DNA from: Defluviimonas sp. SAOS-178_SWC
GTDB lineage: Bacteria; Pseudomonadota; Alphaproteobacteria; Rhodobacterales; Rhodobacteraceae
NCBI RefSeq assembly: GCF_039830135.1
Contig: NZ_CP156081.1
Location: 1,846,001 to 1,910,000 of the forward strand
Reading direction: 5' to 3'
DNA: 64,000 nt
Part shown: piece after piece, positions 18,357 to 27,961 of the stretch
Layout: each line of letters begins with the position of its first letter
Numbering within the stretch: the first letter of the stretch is position 1
Translations under genes and position numbers: made by a program
The notes under the pieces: model-generated
Databases searched by the model: none
What the model was told of the DNA's origin: nothing
What the model saw: only the letters and a program-made list of their open reading frames with translations

Positions 18357-18653
18357 TCACGCCCAGCCATCATTCGCGATGAGCGTCTTGAGACGCTCGG
18401 TGTCGTATTCCGCGTCGATCCGCGCGGCTTCGGCCGCGGCCACTGCGGCATCCTCGCCCGCGACCTCGACCGGGGGCGCCTTGCGCCATTCGGCCAGATA
18501 GGCATCGGTCCCAGCCGCGCCGGTCTTCATGGCGCAACGGTCGATCGCCTGTTCGAACCGCTCCGGCAGCGGTTTCTTCACGCCTCGGCGACCCTTGCCC
18601 ACGATGACCTGGGCCGGAATGTCGCGCCAATAGACGATGGTCACATCTGCCAT
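18357..18653 (-). CDS. 'Virulence factor' (PF13769-type) small protein
   Basis: 98 residues, starting MADVTIVYWRDIPAQVIVGKGRRGVKKPLPERFEQAID. This is the family labelled virulence factor, which in Rhodobacterales sits beside the MetF-like and methyltetrahydrofolate methyltransferase genes. The label has little meaning here; the context suggests a C1-metabolism accessory. First gene of the minus-strand trio, divergent from ppx. Confidence 0.75.
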   Translation of the reverse strand: MADVTIVYWRDIPAQVIVGKGRRGVKKPLPERFEQAIDRCAMKTGAAGTDAYLAEWRKAPPVEVAGEDAAVAAAEAARIDAEYDTERLKTLIANDGWA

Positions 18654-18886
18654 GACGATTCCTCTTTTCTGGCGCCCTCAATACTCCCGGTTTCACGACC
18701 GCCGATGACGTTTTTCGACATTGTGCGCGACCGGAGCGACCTACGTTTCATGGATAGCGCGAGCGCGCCCTCGATGCCACAGCGCGGGTTGCCCGCGAAT
18801 GCCAAAAATCTTCATGAAGACCATGAGCCGCGCGGCCGACCTGCCCGGAGGATCGCAAATATCGCGGCGGGGCAGCGCCACGTCGC

Positions 18887-18915
18887 TTGCACGGATGCGG
18901 TAGCGGCACTAGATT
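18887..18915 (+). promoter_or_regulatory. Sigma-70-type promoter for ppx
   Basis: TTGCAC (18887-18892) and TAGATT (18910-18915) are separated by exactly 17 bases, with a GGAGG further down before the ppx ATG at 18946. The rest of the 292-base divergent gap back to 18654 shows no further gene that I can support. Confidence 0.55.
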
Positions 18916-18945
18916 GGACCCAACATCATATCGGAGGGCGCGAAT

Positions 18946-20058
18946 ATGGCGCCCAGGCGTCCCGGAGGTGCGGGCGCGTTCCCGAGATCGGTCGAGCCGC
19001 CCGGCACCCCAAGGCCAGATTCCGCGCAGCTTTATGCGGCGCTGGATCTTGGAACAAACAGTTGTCGCATGCTGATTGCCCAGCCGAAGGGCAGTCAGTT
19101 TCATGTCGTGGACAGCTTCTCCAAATCGGTTCAACTCGGCCAGGGCCTCGAGGCGTCGGGGCGGCTCAGCCGGTCTTCGATGTCGCGGACGGTTCAGGCA
19201 CTTCAGATCTGCCGCCGCAAGATCGAGCAGCACGAGGTGAAGCGGATGCGGCTCGTGGCGACGGAAGCCTGCAGGCGTGCCAAGAATGCCGGCGAATTCC
19301 TGCGTCTCGTCGCCCGGGAAACCGCCCTGCCGCTGGAGATCATCCAGCCGGAGGAAGAGGCGCGGCTGGCCGTCGTGTCCTGCGCCCCCCTGGTCTCAAC
19401 CAAGACCGAGCAGCTTCTGGTCGTGGATATCGGCGGCGGCTCGACCGAGCTTGTCTGGATCGACCTCTCCGCCGTGCCGCGAAGCGAGCGTCCGCGGGCG
19501 ATCATGCGGCTTCATGCCGGATTTCACCCACCGGAGAGCCCGTTCCCGGCGGCGAAAGTGGTCGACTGGATTTCTGTGCCGCTTGGCGTCGCGACGCTGA
19601 AGGACCAGTTTTCGGATGTCGAGGACGACGCGGCGCGCTTCGCGCTGATGAGCTGGTACTTCGAGGAGAACCTGTCGGATTTCTCGCCCTACAATGCCTC
19701 GCAACCGCGCGAGGGGTTCCAGATCATCGGCACGTCCGGTACCGTGACCACGGTCGCGGCGAGCCATCTGGGGCTGAAGCGCTACGACCGGACCAAGGTC
19801 GACGGGCTCAGGATGACCTCCGACCAGATCGACCGGGTGATCCGCGACTATCTCAGCATGGGGCCGGCGGGGCGGCGCAACGATCCCCGGATCGGCCGTG
19901 ACCGGCATTCGCTGATCATGTCGGGGGCCGCGATTCTTCAGGCGCTCATGCGGATCTGGCCGACCAACCGACTCTCTGTCGCGGACCGTGGTCTGCGCGA
20001 GGGTCTGCTTTATGCGCAGATGTCGGCGGATGGCGTTCTGGAAGACGGACCGTTCTGA
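18946..20058 (+). CDS. Ppx/GppA-family exopolyphosphatase / (p)ppGpp phosphatase
   Basis: 370 residues of the ASKHA (actin-like ATPase) fold. The phosphate-binding loops are present: [16 protein letters not shown] (about residue 30), [15 protein letters not shown] (about residue 160) and [12 protein letters not shown] (about residue 263). It would cleave terminal phosphate from polyphosphate or pppGpp in the cytoplasm; the two activities cannot be separated by sequence alone. GGAGG lies nine bases before the ATG. rlmE follows 100 bases downstream, the usual order in Rhodobacteraceae. Confidence 0.9.
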   Translation: MAPRRPGGAGAFPRSVEPPGTPRPDSAQLYAALDLGTNSCRMLIAQPKGSQFHVVDSFSKSVQLGQGLEASGRLSRSSMSRTVQALQICRRKIEQHEVKRMRLVATEACRRAKNAGEFLRLVARETALPLEIIQPEEEARLAVVSCAPLVSTKTEQLLVVDIGGGSTELVWIDLSAVPRSERPRAIMRLHAGFHPPESPFPAAKVVDWISVPLGVATLKDQFSDVEDDAARFALMSWYFEENLSDFSPYNASQPREGFQIIGTSGTVTTVAASHLGLKRYDRTKVDGLRMTSDQIDRVIRDYLSMGPAGRRNDPRIGRDRHSLIMSGAAILQALMRIWPTNRLSVADRGLREGLLYAQMSADGVLEDGPF

Positions 20059-20158
20059 TCGTCAGGCACTCTCGCACGATTGCGGCCCGGGCGTATTTTG
20101 CTTAACTGGGCCAACGAAAAAGGGCGGGGTGCGGCGGGACGTGCCCGGGCGGAGTGAC

Positions 20159-20899
20159 ATGGCAAAGACACCTTCGGGCAAGACATCGGGACGCGGGCAG
20201 CGCGACCTCCGCGTTAGGGTGAAGACCGCGAAGGGCCGGAAGCTGTCCTCGACGCTCTGGCTGGAACGTCAACTCAACGATCCTTATGTGCAGCGGGCGA
20301 AGAAAGAGGGCTATCGCGGCCGCGCGGCCTTCAAGATCCTCGAACTGGACGACAAGTTCCGCTTCCTCGTCCCCGGCGCGCGGGTCGTCGATCTCGGCTG
20401 CGCGCCGGGCGGCTGGTGCCAGGTCGCGGTGGAGCGGGTCAACGCCCTTGGCCAGAAGTCCGGCAAGAAGGTGGGCCGCGTGCTCGGCGTCGACCTGCAG
20501 GAGGTCGAGCCGATCGCGGGGGCGGAGATCCACCAGCTCGATTTCCTGTCCGACGATGCCGACGAGAAGGTGAAAGCCTGGCTCGGCGGCCGGGCCGACG
20601 TCGTCATGTCTGACATGGCGGCGGCCTCGTCGGGCCACAAGGGCACCGACCACCTCCGCATCGTCGCCCTGTGCGAGGCGGCGGCGCATTTCGCTTTCGA
20701 TGTTCTGGAAGAGGGCGGCACCTTCGTCGCCAAGGTCCTCGCGGGCGGCGCCGAGAACGAATTGCAGGCGCTTCTGAAGCGGGCGTTCACCAAGGTCGCG
20801 AATGTGAAACCGCCTGCAAGCCGGGCGGACAGTTCGGAAAAGTTCGTTGTGGCGACGGGCTTTCGTGGCGTGCCCGACGCGAAGGACGTCGAGGAGTGA
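20159..20899 (+). CDS. rlmE: 23S rRNA (uridine(2552)-2'-O)-methyltransferase RlmE
   Basis: FtsJ/RrmJ-family SAM-dependent methyltransferase acting late in 50S assembly. 246 residues from the ATG at 20159. The SAM-binding motif [15 protein letters not shown], the acidic motif [21 protein letters not shown], and the catalytic Lys of [14 protein letters not shown] are present. A basic N-terminal extension ([22 protein letters not shown]) precedes the core, as in alphaproteobacterial members. Confidence 0.95.
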   Translation: MAKTPSGKTSGRGQRDLRVRVKTAKGRKLSSTLWLERQLNDPYVQRAKKEGYRGRAAFKILELDDKFRFLVPGARVVDLGCAPGGWCQVAVERVNALGQKSGKKVGRVLGVDLQEVEPIAGAEIHQLDFLSDDADEKVKAWLGGRADVVMSDMAAASSGHKGTDHLRIVALCEAAAHFAFDVLEEGGTFVAKVLAGGAENELQALLKRAFTKVANVKPPASRADSSEKFVVATGFRGVPDAKDVEE

Positions 20900-20905
20900 T
20901 CCCGC

Positions 20906-21442
20906 TCAGGGACTGACGCTGACGCAAAGGCCTTCGACCATCACGGCGGCCGGGGCCGCGCAGTGGAAGACATAGTAGCTGATCAACATCTCGGGCTGCC
21001 GCATGATGCCCGGCTTGTCGGTGAGGTCGCGCGCCCGGCGGAAATCCTGCTGGAACTGGCCGGGTGCGACATTCACCACCTGATGCGGTGAAACGATCAC
21101 GTCCCGTTCCGGCCTCCCGTTGCCGAGGGCGCCGGCGCTGATGCGGACCGGAAGCGCATCGGGATTGGCATGAAGGAAATCTTCTTCGAGCTGGATGCAA
21201 TCGATCCAGTCGACTGTGGCGAGTGTGCCTTGGACGGTGCGCAGCGGATCGCGCCGGCGCAGGGCCTGGATCGGCAGGTCGCCGAACGAGGTCGTGACCC
21301 GCGCGCTTCCGCAAAAGCCGGGAAGGGTCCAGCGGATCGGTTCTTGACGGGGGGGGCGGCGACCCGGCTCGGACCGGGTCGCCATTCCTGCGGGCTTCAA
21401 TACCGTGCCCGACGCACTCGTTGAAATATTGTTGTGTTCCAT
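20906..21442 (-). CDS. Hint (Hedgehog/intein-type) domain protein
   Basis: 178 residues. From about residue 43 it follows the Hint_2 pattern common in Rhodobacteraceae: a cysteine in FCGSARVTTSFGDLPIQALRR at the position where the autoprocessing Cys normally stands, then VDWIDC, PVRISAGALGNGRPERDVIVSPHQVV with the conserved His, and a final YYVFHCAAPAAVMVEGL. Full-length members usually carry this domain after a longer N-terminal region; here only about 40 residues precede it. Whether it self-cleaves is unknown. It converges on rlmE with a six-base gap. Confidence 0.7.
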   Translation of the reverse strand: MEHNNISTSASGTVLKPAGMATRSEPGRRPPRQEPIRWTLPGFCGSARVTTSFGDLPIQALRRRDPLRTVQGTLATVDWIDCIQLEEDFLHANPDALPVRISAGALGNGRPERDVIVSPHQVVNVAPGQFQQDFRRARDLTDKPGIMRQPEMLISYYVFHCAAPAAVMVEGLCVSVSP

Positions 21443-21985
21443 TCTTACCTACTAAACCTTTCACACTCACGCATACCCACATACACTCGCATGCCGGGGC
21501 GGAGCTGCGCGCCCCGACATGGAGATGCTGGCCGACGGGAAAGGTGCCGGCCACACTCGTACGATCAAACCAAAGACACTCACATAACCCGTCGGCAGTT
21601 GCGCCGCCGACAAGACGGTAAACTACGGGTGAATCGGGCCGGTCTGTGGCGTATTTTTTCCGAAATCGGGCAAGGTTAATGCCTGCCGCACGGCGTGACT
21701 TAACCTATGCGTGTGCGATAACGGGGTGGCGGAAACAATGCGGGGGCCAAACCGGAGATCCGCGTTCAGGGGCGGTATTCTTGCTGTTGGATTGTTCACA
21801 GGCCGCTGCGACGAACTAACCTTAAAGATGTATTAGATTATGGCGGAATTGCCCAAATGCGCCGTCTACTTATTGGAAACACAGCGTTTTTCCTGAAATC
21901 CGGGCGCGGGAAGCCCGGAAGTCCGGTCCCTTGGCGGGCGGAGTCCGACGGGACGACTCACCTTTCATCGGGCAGATGCCGCCGA
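21443..21985. other. 543-base AT-richer gap without a supported gene
   Basis: Composition drops noticeably compared with both flanks. It holds a CA-rich tract just upstream of the Hint gene (21460-21500) and an inverted repeat GGTTAA / TTAACC (21674-21679 and 21700-21705). Near 21820-21845 there is a TAACCTTAAAGATGTATTAGATTATGG stretch that could hold a promoter. Short frames read through it, but none has GC3 bias or recognisable motifs. Probably the regulatory region of the Hint gene plus spacer. Confidence 0.5.
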
Positions 21986-22891
21986 TCAGATCGCGTGCAT
22001 GACGAAATCAGGCACGATCCCCGACGCCTCCATCGCCGTTCGCGGGTTCAGCCCCAGAAGCGCGCCATGCCCGGTGACGAGCGCGGTCCTGAGGCCCGCC
22101 GCGGCACCGCCGAGGATGTCGGTTTGAAGCGTGTCGCCGACCATGATGATCCGCCGGGGGCGCACGCCGGGCAACCGCGACAGCGCAAGGTCGAAGACAT
22201 TGCCGAAGGGCTTTCCGAAGAATTCCGGCTCGATCCCCGTGGCGTCTGCGATCCGGTGGGCAAAATAGCCGGGTTCATGCGTCAGGCCATGTTCGCGCGG
22301 GGCGACGAGGTCGGGGTTTCCGACGAGGATAGGCCGGGGCCGCCGTTCAAGGCTCCTGAGCAGGAGCTGCTGCCGTGCTTCTGTCCACTCGCCGGAGCCG
22401 AAAAGCAGGAACGCTTCGGCAGCCTCGTAGGCGTCGGGGTCGTCTTCAAGGAACTCCGCGTCGAGATGCTCGATCCCTTCACGCCCCTCCGCGCGCGGCG
22501 CCATCATGCCCCAGCGCCGTCGTGGCTGGGTTTCGAGCGCCGACAGCAATGCGTCTCGGGAGGAGATCACATCCTCTGCCGTGAAGTCGAAGCCGATCCG
22601 GCGGTAGCGGTCGAGCAGCACGCGCTTGCAATAGCTCGCCGCGTTCGAGACGACGATCACCCGCTTGCCCGCCCGTCGAAGCACATCGACGGTTTCACGC
22701 GCGCGGGGGATCGCGCGGTTGCCGACATTGAGGACGCCGAAGGCGTCGAGGAGGAAGGCGTCCGCCTCATCGCTCAGGGCGACGAGGGTCTCCACCTCTC
22801 TTGGCGCCTGCGGAAAGGCAGCGCCGGGAAGGCGGTGGCGCACCGCCTCGTAGGCCGCAAAGGCGGCGGCGGCGTCGGTTCCGGTCCGCAT
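21986..22891 (-). CDS. TIGR01459-type HAD-IIA hydrolase
   Basis: 301 residues of the NagD-like HAD-IIA group, cytoplasmic phosphatases of small phosphate esters. The motif I region reads FLLDAFGVLNVG, where most HADs have DxDG, the accepted variant in this subfamily. Motif II is VIVVSNAASYCKR, and the C-terminal GKPFGNVFDLAL and MVGDTLQTDILGG give the Lys and the acidic motif. The ATG overlaps the stop of the upstream permease gene (ATGA), so it is translated as the last gene of the Phn-type transport operon. Confidence 0.85.
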   Translation of the reverse strand: MRTGTDAAAAFAAYEAVRHRLPGAAFPQAPREVETLVALSDEADAFLLDAFGVLNVGNRAIPRARETVDVLRRAGKRVIVVSNAASYCKRVLLDRYRRIGFDFTAEDVISSRDALLSALETQPRRRWGMMAPRAEGREGIEHLDAEFLEDDPDAYEAAEAFLLFGSGEWTEARQQLLLRSLERRPRPILVGNPDLVAPREHGLTHEPGYFAHRIADATGIEPEFFGKPFGNVFDLALSRLPGVRPRRIIMVGDTLQTDILGGAAAGLRTALVTGHGALLGLNPRTAMEASGIVPDFVMHAI

Positions 22892-23709
22892 CAGATGATC
22901 GCGCCCCTGACCTTGGCAGAGACCCATTCGGAGACGACGACCGCGAACAGGATCACCAGAAGAATCAGCGAGACCTGCGGCCAGGCGAGCGTGTTCAGCG
23001 ACGCCTGAAGCTGCAACCCGATACCGCCCGCGCCGACAAGGCCGAGAACGGTCGACTCGCGGATATTGATGTCCCAGCGGAAGACCGCGACCCCGGCGAA
23101 GGCGGGCAGGATCTGCGGCACGATCCCATAGGCCATGACCTGCATCGGGCTGGCGCCCGTCGCGCTGACGGCCTCCACCTGCGACTTGTCGATTTCCTCG
23201 ATCGCCTCGTAGAGCAGTTTCGCGCAAAAGCCGATGGAGCGGATGGCGATGGCGATGATGCCGGCGAACACGCCGGGCCCGATGATCGCGATGAGGAGAA
23301 GCGCCCAGATCAGCGAGTTGATCGAGCGGGTCGAGACGATGATCAGCAGTGCTATGGGCCGCACGAAGCGGGTCGAGGGGGTCGTGTTGCGCGCGGCGAG
23401 GAACGCGACCGGCACGGCGAGAAAGAGCGCGCCGATCGTGCCGAGGGTGGCGATGTTCAGCGTGTCCCAGATCGGCCACCAGAGCTTGTCCATGTAGCTC
23501 CAGCGTGGCGGCGTGGCCCGGTCGAGGATGTCGCCGGCGATGGCGGGCGCATCCCACACGAAGAACCACGTGGTGGCGTCCGATATCTGTTTCCAGCACA
23601 CGAGGAAGATCGCCGTTCCGGTGAGCCATGCCGCCCAGCGGATCAGGCTTTCGTTGCGGGTGCGAAGCTGCCAGACCTTCTGTCCGGCGGAGGAGCTTGT
23701 GACCGGCAT
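22891..23709 (-). CDS. phnE: Phosphonate-type ABC transporter permease (PhnE-like, second copy)
   Basis: 272 residues with about six membrane spans. The EAA loop is seen as EAVSATGASPMQVMAYGIVPQILP, followed by [17 protein letters not shown], the ending typical of PhnE permeases. It pairs with the preceding PhnE-like gene to form a heterodimeric channel. Its ATG overlaps the upstream stop by one base (TAATG). Confidence 0.9.
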   Translation of the reverse strand: MPVTSSSAGQKVWQLRTRNESLIRWAAWLTGTAIFLVCWKQISDATTWFFVWDAPAIAGDILDRATPPRWSYMDKLWWPIWDTLNIATLGTIGALFLAVPVAFLAARNTTPSTRFVRPIALLIIVSTRSINSLIWALLLIAIIGPGVFAGIIAIAIRSIGFCAKLLYEAIEEIDKSQVEAVSATGASPMQVMAYGIVPQILPAFAGVAVFRWDINIRESTVLGLVGAGGIGLQLQASLNTLAWPQVSLILLVILFAVVVSEWVSAKVRGAII

Positions 23710-24521
23710 TACTGAACCCTCGCCCGGATGATCCCCGACAGGTATTCAAGCGCCATGACCGTGCCGATGATCAGAAGAAGGATCGCCGCCGCCGTGTCGA
23801 ACTCGTAACGATCGAACGCGGTGTTGAGCGTCGCCCCGATGCCGCCCGCGCCGACAAGGCCGAGGATCGCGCTTTCGCGGAAGTTGATGTCGAGCCGGTA
23901 CATCGACAGCCCGATGAGGCGCGGCATGACCTGCGGCTGGACACCGTAGTTGATCCACTGCATCCAGCTCGATCCCGTGGCGCGGATCGCCTCGGCCTGG
24001 ACCCGGTCCATGCTCTCGATATCTTCGGCCAAGAGTTTCGACAGGAAACCGATGGTCGCGAAGCTGAGCGTCAGGAACCCGGCGAGCGGGCCGAAGCCGA
24101 AGATCGCGACGAGGAGGATCGCCACGATGACTTCCTGCAAAGCGCGGCTGATCGCGACGATGCCCCGGCAGACGACGTAGACGGGCAGGGGTGCGATGTT
24201 GCGCGCGGCCCCGAGGCCAATGGGGATCGAGATCAGGATGCCGACGACAGAGGCGGCGACCGTCATGATGACGCTCTCAAGCATCCCGTCGCGGATATCG
24301 CCCCAACGGGTGAGGAAATCCGGCGTCGCGAAAGAGGCGATGAAAGCCGCGCCACGGTCGAGGCCTTCCCAGACCCGGCTCCAGTTCACCTTGATCGAGG
24401 CGATGGCGAGGACGAGATAGATGACCGCGCCGGCAGCCAGAGACCATCGCAGCCAGGCGCGCTTTATCAGCGGCGGTTTCTTCCAGGGGCGGCCGAGGCG
24501 GGTGTCGAGGGCTGTGTTCAT
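23709..24521 (-). CDS. phnE: Phosphonate-type ABC transporter permease (PhnE-like, first copy)
   Basis: 270 residues, six predicted spans, with [24 protein letters not shown] and [20 protein letters not shown] marking the cytoplasmic loop and the final helix of PhnE. The two PhnE copies in tandem are related but clearly diverged. The start overlaps the ATPase stop (ATGA). Confidence 0.9.
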   Translation of the reverse strand: MNTALDTRLGRPWKKPPLIKRAWLRWSLAAGAVIYLVLAIASIKVNWSRVWEGLDRGAAFIASFATPDFLTRWGDIRDGMLESVIMTVAASVVGILISIPIGLGAARNIAPLPVYVVCRGIVAISRALQEVIVAILLVAIFGFGPLAGFLTLSFATIGFLSKLLAEDIESMDRVQAEAIRATGSSWMQWINYGVQPQVMPRLIGLSMYRLDINFRESAILGLVGAGGIGATLNTAFDRYEFDTAAAILLLIIGTVMALEYLSGIIRARVQ

Positions 24522-25306
24522 GCCGGCACCTCCTCGTCTTCCTCGATCTTGCGGATCGTGGCCTGCCAGTCTTCCTCGCCATAGATCGTGGTCAGCACGT
24601 CGGGCGTCAGCGCCTCGGGCGCGCCGTCGAATTCGACCGCGCCGAAGCGCAGCCCGATGACTCGAGAGACGAACATCTGGGCGAGCGCCACGTCATGGAT
24701 GTTGATGATCGCGGCAAGCCCGCGTTCGGCGCAAAGCTCGCAGATCAGCCGCATGATCTGGCGCGAGGTCTTGGGGTCGAGGCTGGCGGTCGGTTCGTCG
24801 ACCAAAAGGAGCGCCGGGTTCTGGATCAGCGCCCGGCAGATGCCGACCCGCTGGCGCTGGCCGCCCGAGAGTTCGTCAGCGCGCTTGTCGGCCATCTCCA
24901 CGAGGCCCACGCGGTCAAGAAGCCGGAACGCCTCGTCCACGTCCGATTGCGGATAGTGCCGGGTGAAGCTGCGCCAGAAGCCGACATAGCCGAGCCGGCC
25001 GGAAAGCACGTTCTCCATCACCGTCAGCCGTTCGACGAGTGCGTATTCCTGAAAGATCATCCCCATCCGCCGCCGCTCGCGGCGCAAGGCGGTGGCGCCG
25101 AGCCCGCTCAGTTCCACATCGCCGAGCCAGACCTTGCCGCTGGTCGGTTCGACCAGCCGGTTGATGCAGCGTATGAGAGTCGATTTGCCCGCGCCCGACG
25201 GTCCGATCAATGCGAGGACCTGCCCCTTCGGCACCTCCAGATCGACCGCCTTCAATGCCTGATCGCCGGTGCGATAGGTCTTGGTCAGCTTTTCCAGCTT
25301 CAGCAT
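24518..25306 (-). CDS. phnC: Phosphonate-type ABC transporter ATP-binding protein PhnC
   Basis: 262 residues. Walker [11 protein letters not shown]-loop [21 protein letters not shown], signature [15 protein letters not shown], and Walker [18 protein letters not shown] with the switch His in [10 protein letters not shown]. The VLSGRLGY block is characteristic of PhnC. I use the ATG at 25306; a TTG at 25327 is also open. It energises the two PhnE permeases. Confidence 0.9.
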   Translation of the reverse strand: MLKLEKLTKTYRTGDQALKAVDLEVPKGQVLALIGPSGAGKSTLIRCINRLVEPTSGKVWLGDVELSGLGATALRRERRRMGMIFQEYALVERLTVMENVLSGRLGYVGFWRSFTRHYPQSDVDEAFRLLDRVGLVEMADKRADELSGGQRQRVGICRALIQNPALLLVDEPTASLDPKTSRQIMRLICELCAERGLAAIINIHDVALAQMFVSRVIGLRFGAVEFDGAPEALTPDVLTTIYGEEDWQATIRKIEEDEEVPA

Positions 25307-25363
25307 GCCTGCCCCTATGTCTTGCAAGAGAGGCGGCGACCCGGAGGCCGCCGCCGGTCCGGA

Positions 25364-26338
25364 TCATTCGCAGGCGTAGCTGACGCCGTTGGCCGCGTCG
25401 ATCTTGCGGATCACGTCCCAGAAATCCTTGTAGTTCATCTCAAGGAACTGGCCTTCGCCGGACTTCTCGAACTCCGTCTGAAGGGTGGTGCCGTCCCAGT
25501 TGAAGTCGAAGAAGGCTTGCCGGATCTGCTCCTGAAGCTCGGGCTTGAGGTTGTAGACGACGCCGAAGCCGGTCGTCGGGAAGGTCTGCGACTTGTAGAT
25601 CGAGACGACCTGATCCGGGGTGATGACGTCGCGCTCGATCATGCGGGCCATGACCGAGTTGGCGATGGCGCCGGCGGGGTAGTCCTTGTTCGCCACGCCA
25701 AGGATCGTGTTGTCGTGCTTGCCCGAGAACACCGGCTCGAAATCGCGGCCGGCGATCATGTCGTAATCGGCCTTGAGGATTGCCGAGGGCGCCTTGTAGC
25801 CGGAATTCGAGGTTTCGGACGAAAAGGCGAGTTGCTTGCCCTTGATGTCCTCGACCTTCTCGACCCCGGAACCGGGATAGGTGATGATCTCCATCTCGTA
25901 GCCGAAGCCGCCGTCGAGGCTTGCCATGATGGTGAAGGGACGGAAGCCGGCGCAGTTCACGGCAAGCGGATTAGAGCCGGTATTGAAGCCCGCGATGTGC
26001 AGGCGGCCCGAGCGCATCGCCTCGATCTGGGCGGCGTTCGACTGGACGGGGAAGAAGATGACCTTCTTGCCGGTCTTCGCTTCGAGATGGGTGAGGAAAT
26101 CCGACCAGGCGGTCTTGTAGACGGCGGGATCCTCGACGGGCGTGTAGGCGAAGATCAACTCGTCGGGGTCGATCTGCTGGGCCGGGTCGGTGGGGATATC
26201 GGCGACCAGGTCGCCGTCGACGTCGCAGAAGCGTTCGTCGAGATCGCCGCGCGGACAATCTTGCGCGGCGGCTGGCAATGCCGTCCAGGCGAAGGCGGCG
26301 GCGACGGCCACCGATGAAAGCAGCTTGGATAGGGTCAT
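25364..26338 (-). CDS. phnD: Phosphate/phosphite/phosphonate-binding periplasmic protein (PhnD-type)
   Basis: 324 residues with a Sec signal peptide (cleavage probably after PAAAQ, residue 26). The PhnD-family core is clear: FAYTPVEDPAVYKTAWSDFLTHLEAKTGKKV, QSNAAQIEAMRSGRLHIAGFNTGS, and LAFSSETSNSGYKAPSAIL, where this family binds the phosphonate oxygens. A strong GAGGAGA lies before the ATG. The ligand (phosphonate, phosphite or phosphate) is not decidable; no C-P lyase gene is in the window. Confidence 0.88.
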   Translation of the reverse strand: MTLSKLLSSVAVAAAFAWTALPAAAQDCPRGDLDERFCDVDGDLVADIPTDPAQQIDPDELIFAYTPVEDPAVYKTAWSDFLTHLEAKTGKKVIFFPVQSNAAQIEAMRSGRLHIAGFNTGSNPLAVNCAGFRPFTIMASLDGGFGYEMEIITYPGSGVEKVEDIKGKQLAFSSETSNSGYKAPSAILKADYDMIAGRDFEPVFSGKHDNTILGVANKDYPAGAIANSVMARMIERDVITPDQVVSIYKSQTFPTTGFGVVYNLKPELQEQIRQAFFDFNWDGTTLQTEFEKSGEGQFLEMNYKDFWDVIRKIDAANGVSYACE

Positions 26339-26395
26339 TTTCTCCTCCTCGTTGGTTGGTCTTTTTTGAATAAAGGTGCCGGCGAACCGGCGGGG

Positions 26396-27091
26396 CTAGT
26401 CGCGTACTCCTGTTGCTGTGGCGAGGGCGGGGGGCAGATCTGCATAGATTTCGGCGCGGATCTGGCAGAAATCGTAGGCGGGGCCGGTGCAGCCGGGGCC
26501 GACGGCGACGGTGAATAGCCCGGCGCCGGTGGCGGAGCGGGCGCCGGCCACGGAATCCTCGACCGCGAATGCGTCTTCGGCGGCGAGACCGAGCGTTCTG
26601 AGCGTCGTCACGAAGGGAAGAGGGTCGGGCTTGCCGACCGGCAGTTCGGCACCGGATACCGACAGTTCGACGATGTCGCGAAGGTCGAGCATCTCCAGCG
26701 CGCCGTCGATATGCCGGCGCGGCGACGACGAGCAGACCGCGATCCTGCGACCCGCCTCGGCGTGGGAAAGAAGCCAATTGCGGGCTCCCGGCACCGGTTC
26801 GCGCAGCCGGTCGAGCCAGAGATCGGCCTCCGCGCCGATCTGGTCGCCGATGACGCGGCGCATCTCGGGCGTCAGCGGCATCCCGAAGAGTTCGTCGAGA
26901 AAATCCTTCAACCCCCGCCCGACATGGGCGTCGAGCAGCGCACGGCTGGGGCGCTTGCCGTAGCGCGCCGTCACTTCGATCTTCGCCTGTTCCCAGACAT
27001 GCTCGCTGTGCACGAGTGTGCCGTCGAGATCGAAGATCGCCGCCCGGAATCGCGTCGGGTCGAATATCGCGTCTCGCGCAGGCGTGGTCAT
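26396..27091 (-). CDS. HAD-IA family phosphatase (beta-phosphoglucomutase-like)
   Basis: 231 residues from the ATG at 27091, which is preceded by GAGG. Motif I is complete (AAIFDLDGTLVHSEHVWE), motif II is AVCSSSPRRHIDGAL and the C-terminal part has VGKPDPLPF and AFAVEDSVAGARSATGAG. A C1 helical cap lies between. Likely to act on a small phosphorylated metabolite such as a sugar or glycerol phosphate. 57 bases upstream of phnD on the same strand, so it may lead that operon. Confidence 0.85.
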   Translation of the reverse strand: MTTPARDAIFDPTRFRAAIFDLDGTLVHSEHVWEQAKIEVTARYGKRPSRALLDAHVGRGLKDFLDELFGMPLTPEMRRVIGDQIGAEADLWLDRLREPVPGARNWLLSHAEAGRRIAVCSSSPRRHIDGALEMLDLRDIVELSVSGAELPVGKPDPLPFVTTLRTLGLAAEDAFAVEDSVAGARSATGAGLFTVAVGPGCTGPAYDFCQIRAEIYADLPPALATATGVRD

Positions 27092-27135
27092 GCTGCTAGC
27101 CTCGCCGTGACACGAGCGGGTGAACGGGGACGGAA

Positions 27136-27942
27136 ATGAACGCGGACGACATCGACAGAAGATACGCCGAAGCACGCCGCATCGCGCAAGAGGCAGGTGC
27201 TCTCGCGCTCGATTATTTTCGGCGCTTCGACGGGTTGACGGTCGAGGTCAAGAGCCATCAGGACTTCGTGTCCGAGGCCGACAAGAACGTTGAGGCCTTC
27301 GTGCGCGGGGAAATTGCCGCCGCCTTCCCCGAAGACGGCATCGTCGGGGAGGAGGACGCGCCGAAGCCCGGGACGAGCGGGTTCACCTGGGTGATCGACC
27401 CGATCGACGGCACGACGAACTTCATCCACGGGATTCCCGGCTGGACGGTGGTCCTGGCCGGCGTGGTCGGCAAAAGGACCGAGGTCGGCGTCATCCATGA
27501 CCCCAACCACGACGAGACCTACCATGTCCGCCGGGGCGGGCCGGCCTTCTGCAACGACCGCAGGATCGGCGTTCTCCGCGGCCGTGACATCCGGACCGGA
27601 TCGGTTGGCGTCGGCTTTTCCGGGCGCACGCGCGCGGGCGGGATCAAGCGGCTCGTCAACGAGATCATCGGTGCCGGCGGCGTCTTCTACCGCAACGCGT
27701 CCGGCGCCCTGTCGCTGGCCTATGTCGCGAGCGGCAAGCTTCTCGGCTATGTCGAGGAGCATATGAACGCCTGGGACTGTCTTGCCGGCCAGCTTCTGGT
27801 GGCGGGCGCCGGGGGCGTCGTCGAGGATCAGGATGCCGCCGACATGGTGGCGCAGGGCGGTCGGGTGATCGTCGGCACGCCCGAGGTCTTCGCCGATCTC
27901 GTCGTGATCGCCGAACGGTCCTATGCGGACGGCGCCGACTGA
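27136..27942 (+). CDS. Inositol monophosphatase-family phosphatase
   Basis: 268 residues of the Mg-dependent, Li-sensitive phosphatase superfamily. The metal sites are intact: GEED near residue 73, DPIDGTTNFIHGIPGW near residue 91, and AWDCLAGQLLVAGAGG near residue 213. Substrate range in this family covers inositol phosphates, histidinol phosphate, NADP and sugar bisphosphates. It is divergent from the HAD gene (44-base gap) and convergent with the AfuC-like gene (19-base gap), which places a phosphatase between two importers. Confidence 0.88.
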   Translation: MNADDIDRRYAEARRIAQEAGALALDYFRRFDGLTVEVKSHQDFVSEADKNVEAFVRGEIAAAFPEDGIVGEEDAPKPGTSGFTWVIDPIDGTTNFIHGIPGWTVVLAGVVGKRTEVGVIHDPNHDETYHVRRGGPAFCNDRRIGVLRGRDIRTGSVGVGFSGRTRAGGIKRLVNEIIGAGGVFYRNASGALSLAYVASGKLLGYVEEHMNAWDCLAGQLLVAGAGGVVEDQDAADMVAQGGRVIVGTPEVFADLVVIAERSYADGAD

Positions 27943-27961
27943 TCGGCGGATTTCGGACAGC

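Noticed and set aside
21674..21705. GGTTAA / TTAACC inverted repeat as a possible CtrA site
   Set aside because: CtrA sites have TTAA-N7-TTAA; here the spacing is 20 bases, so the match is not convincing.
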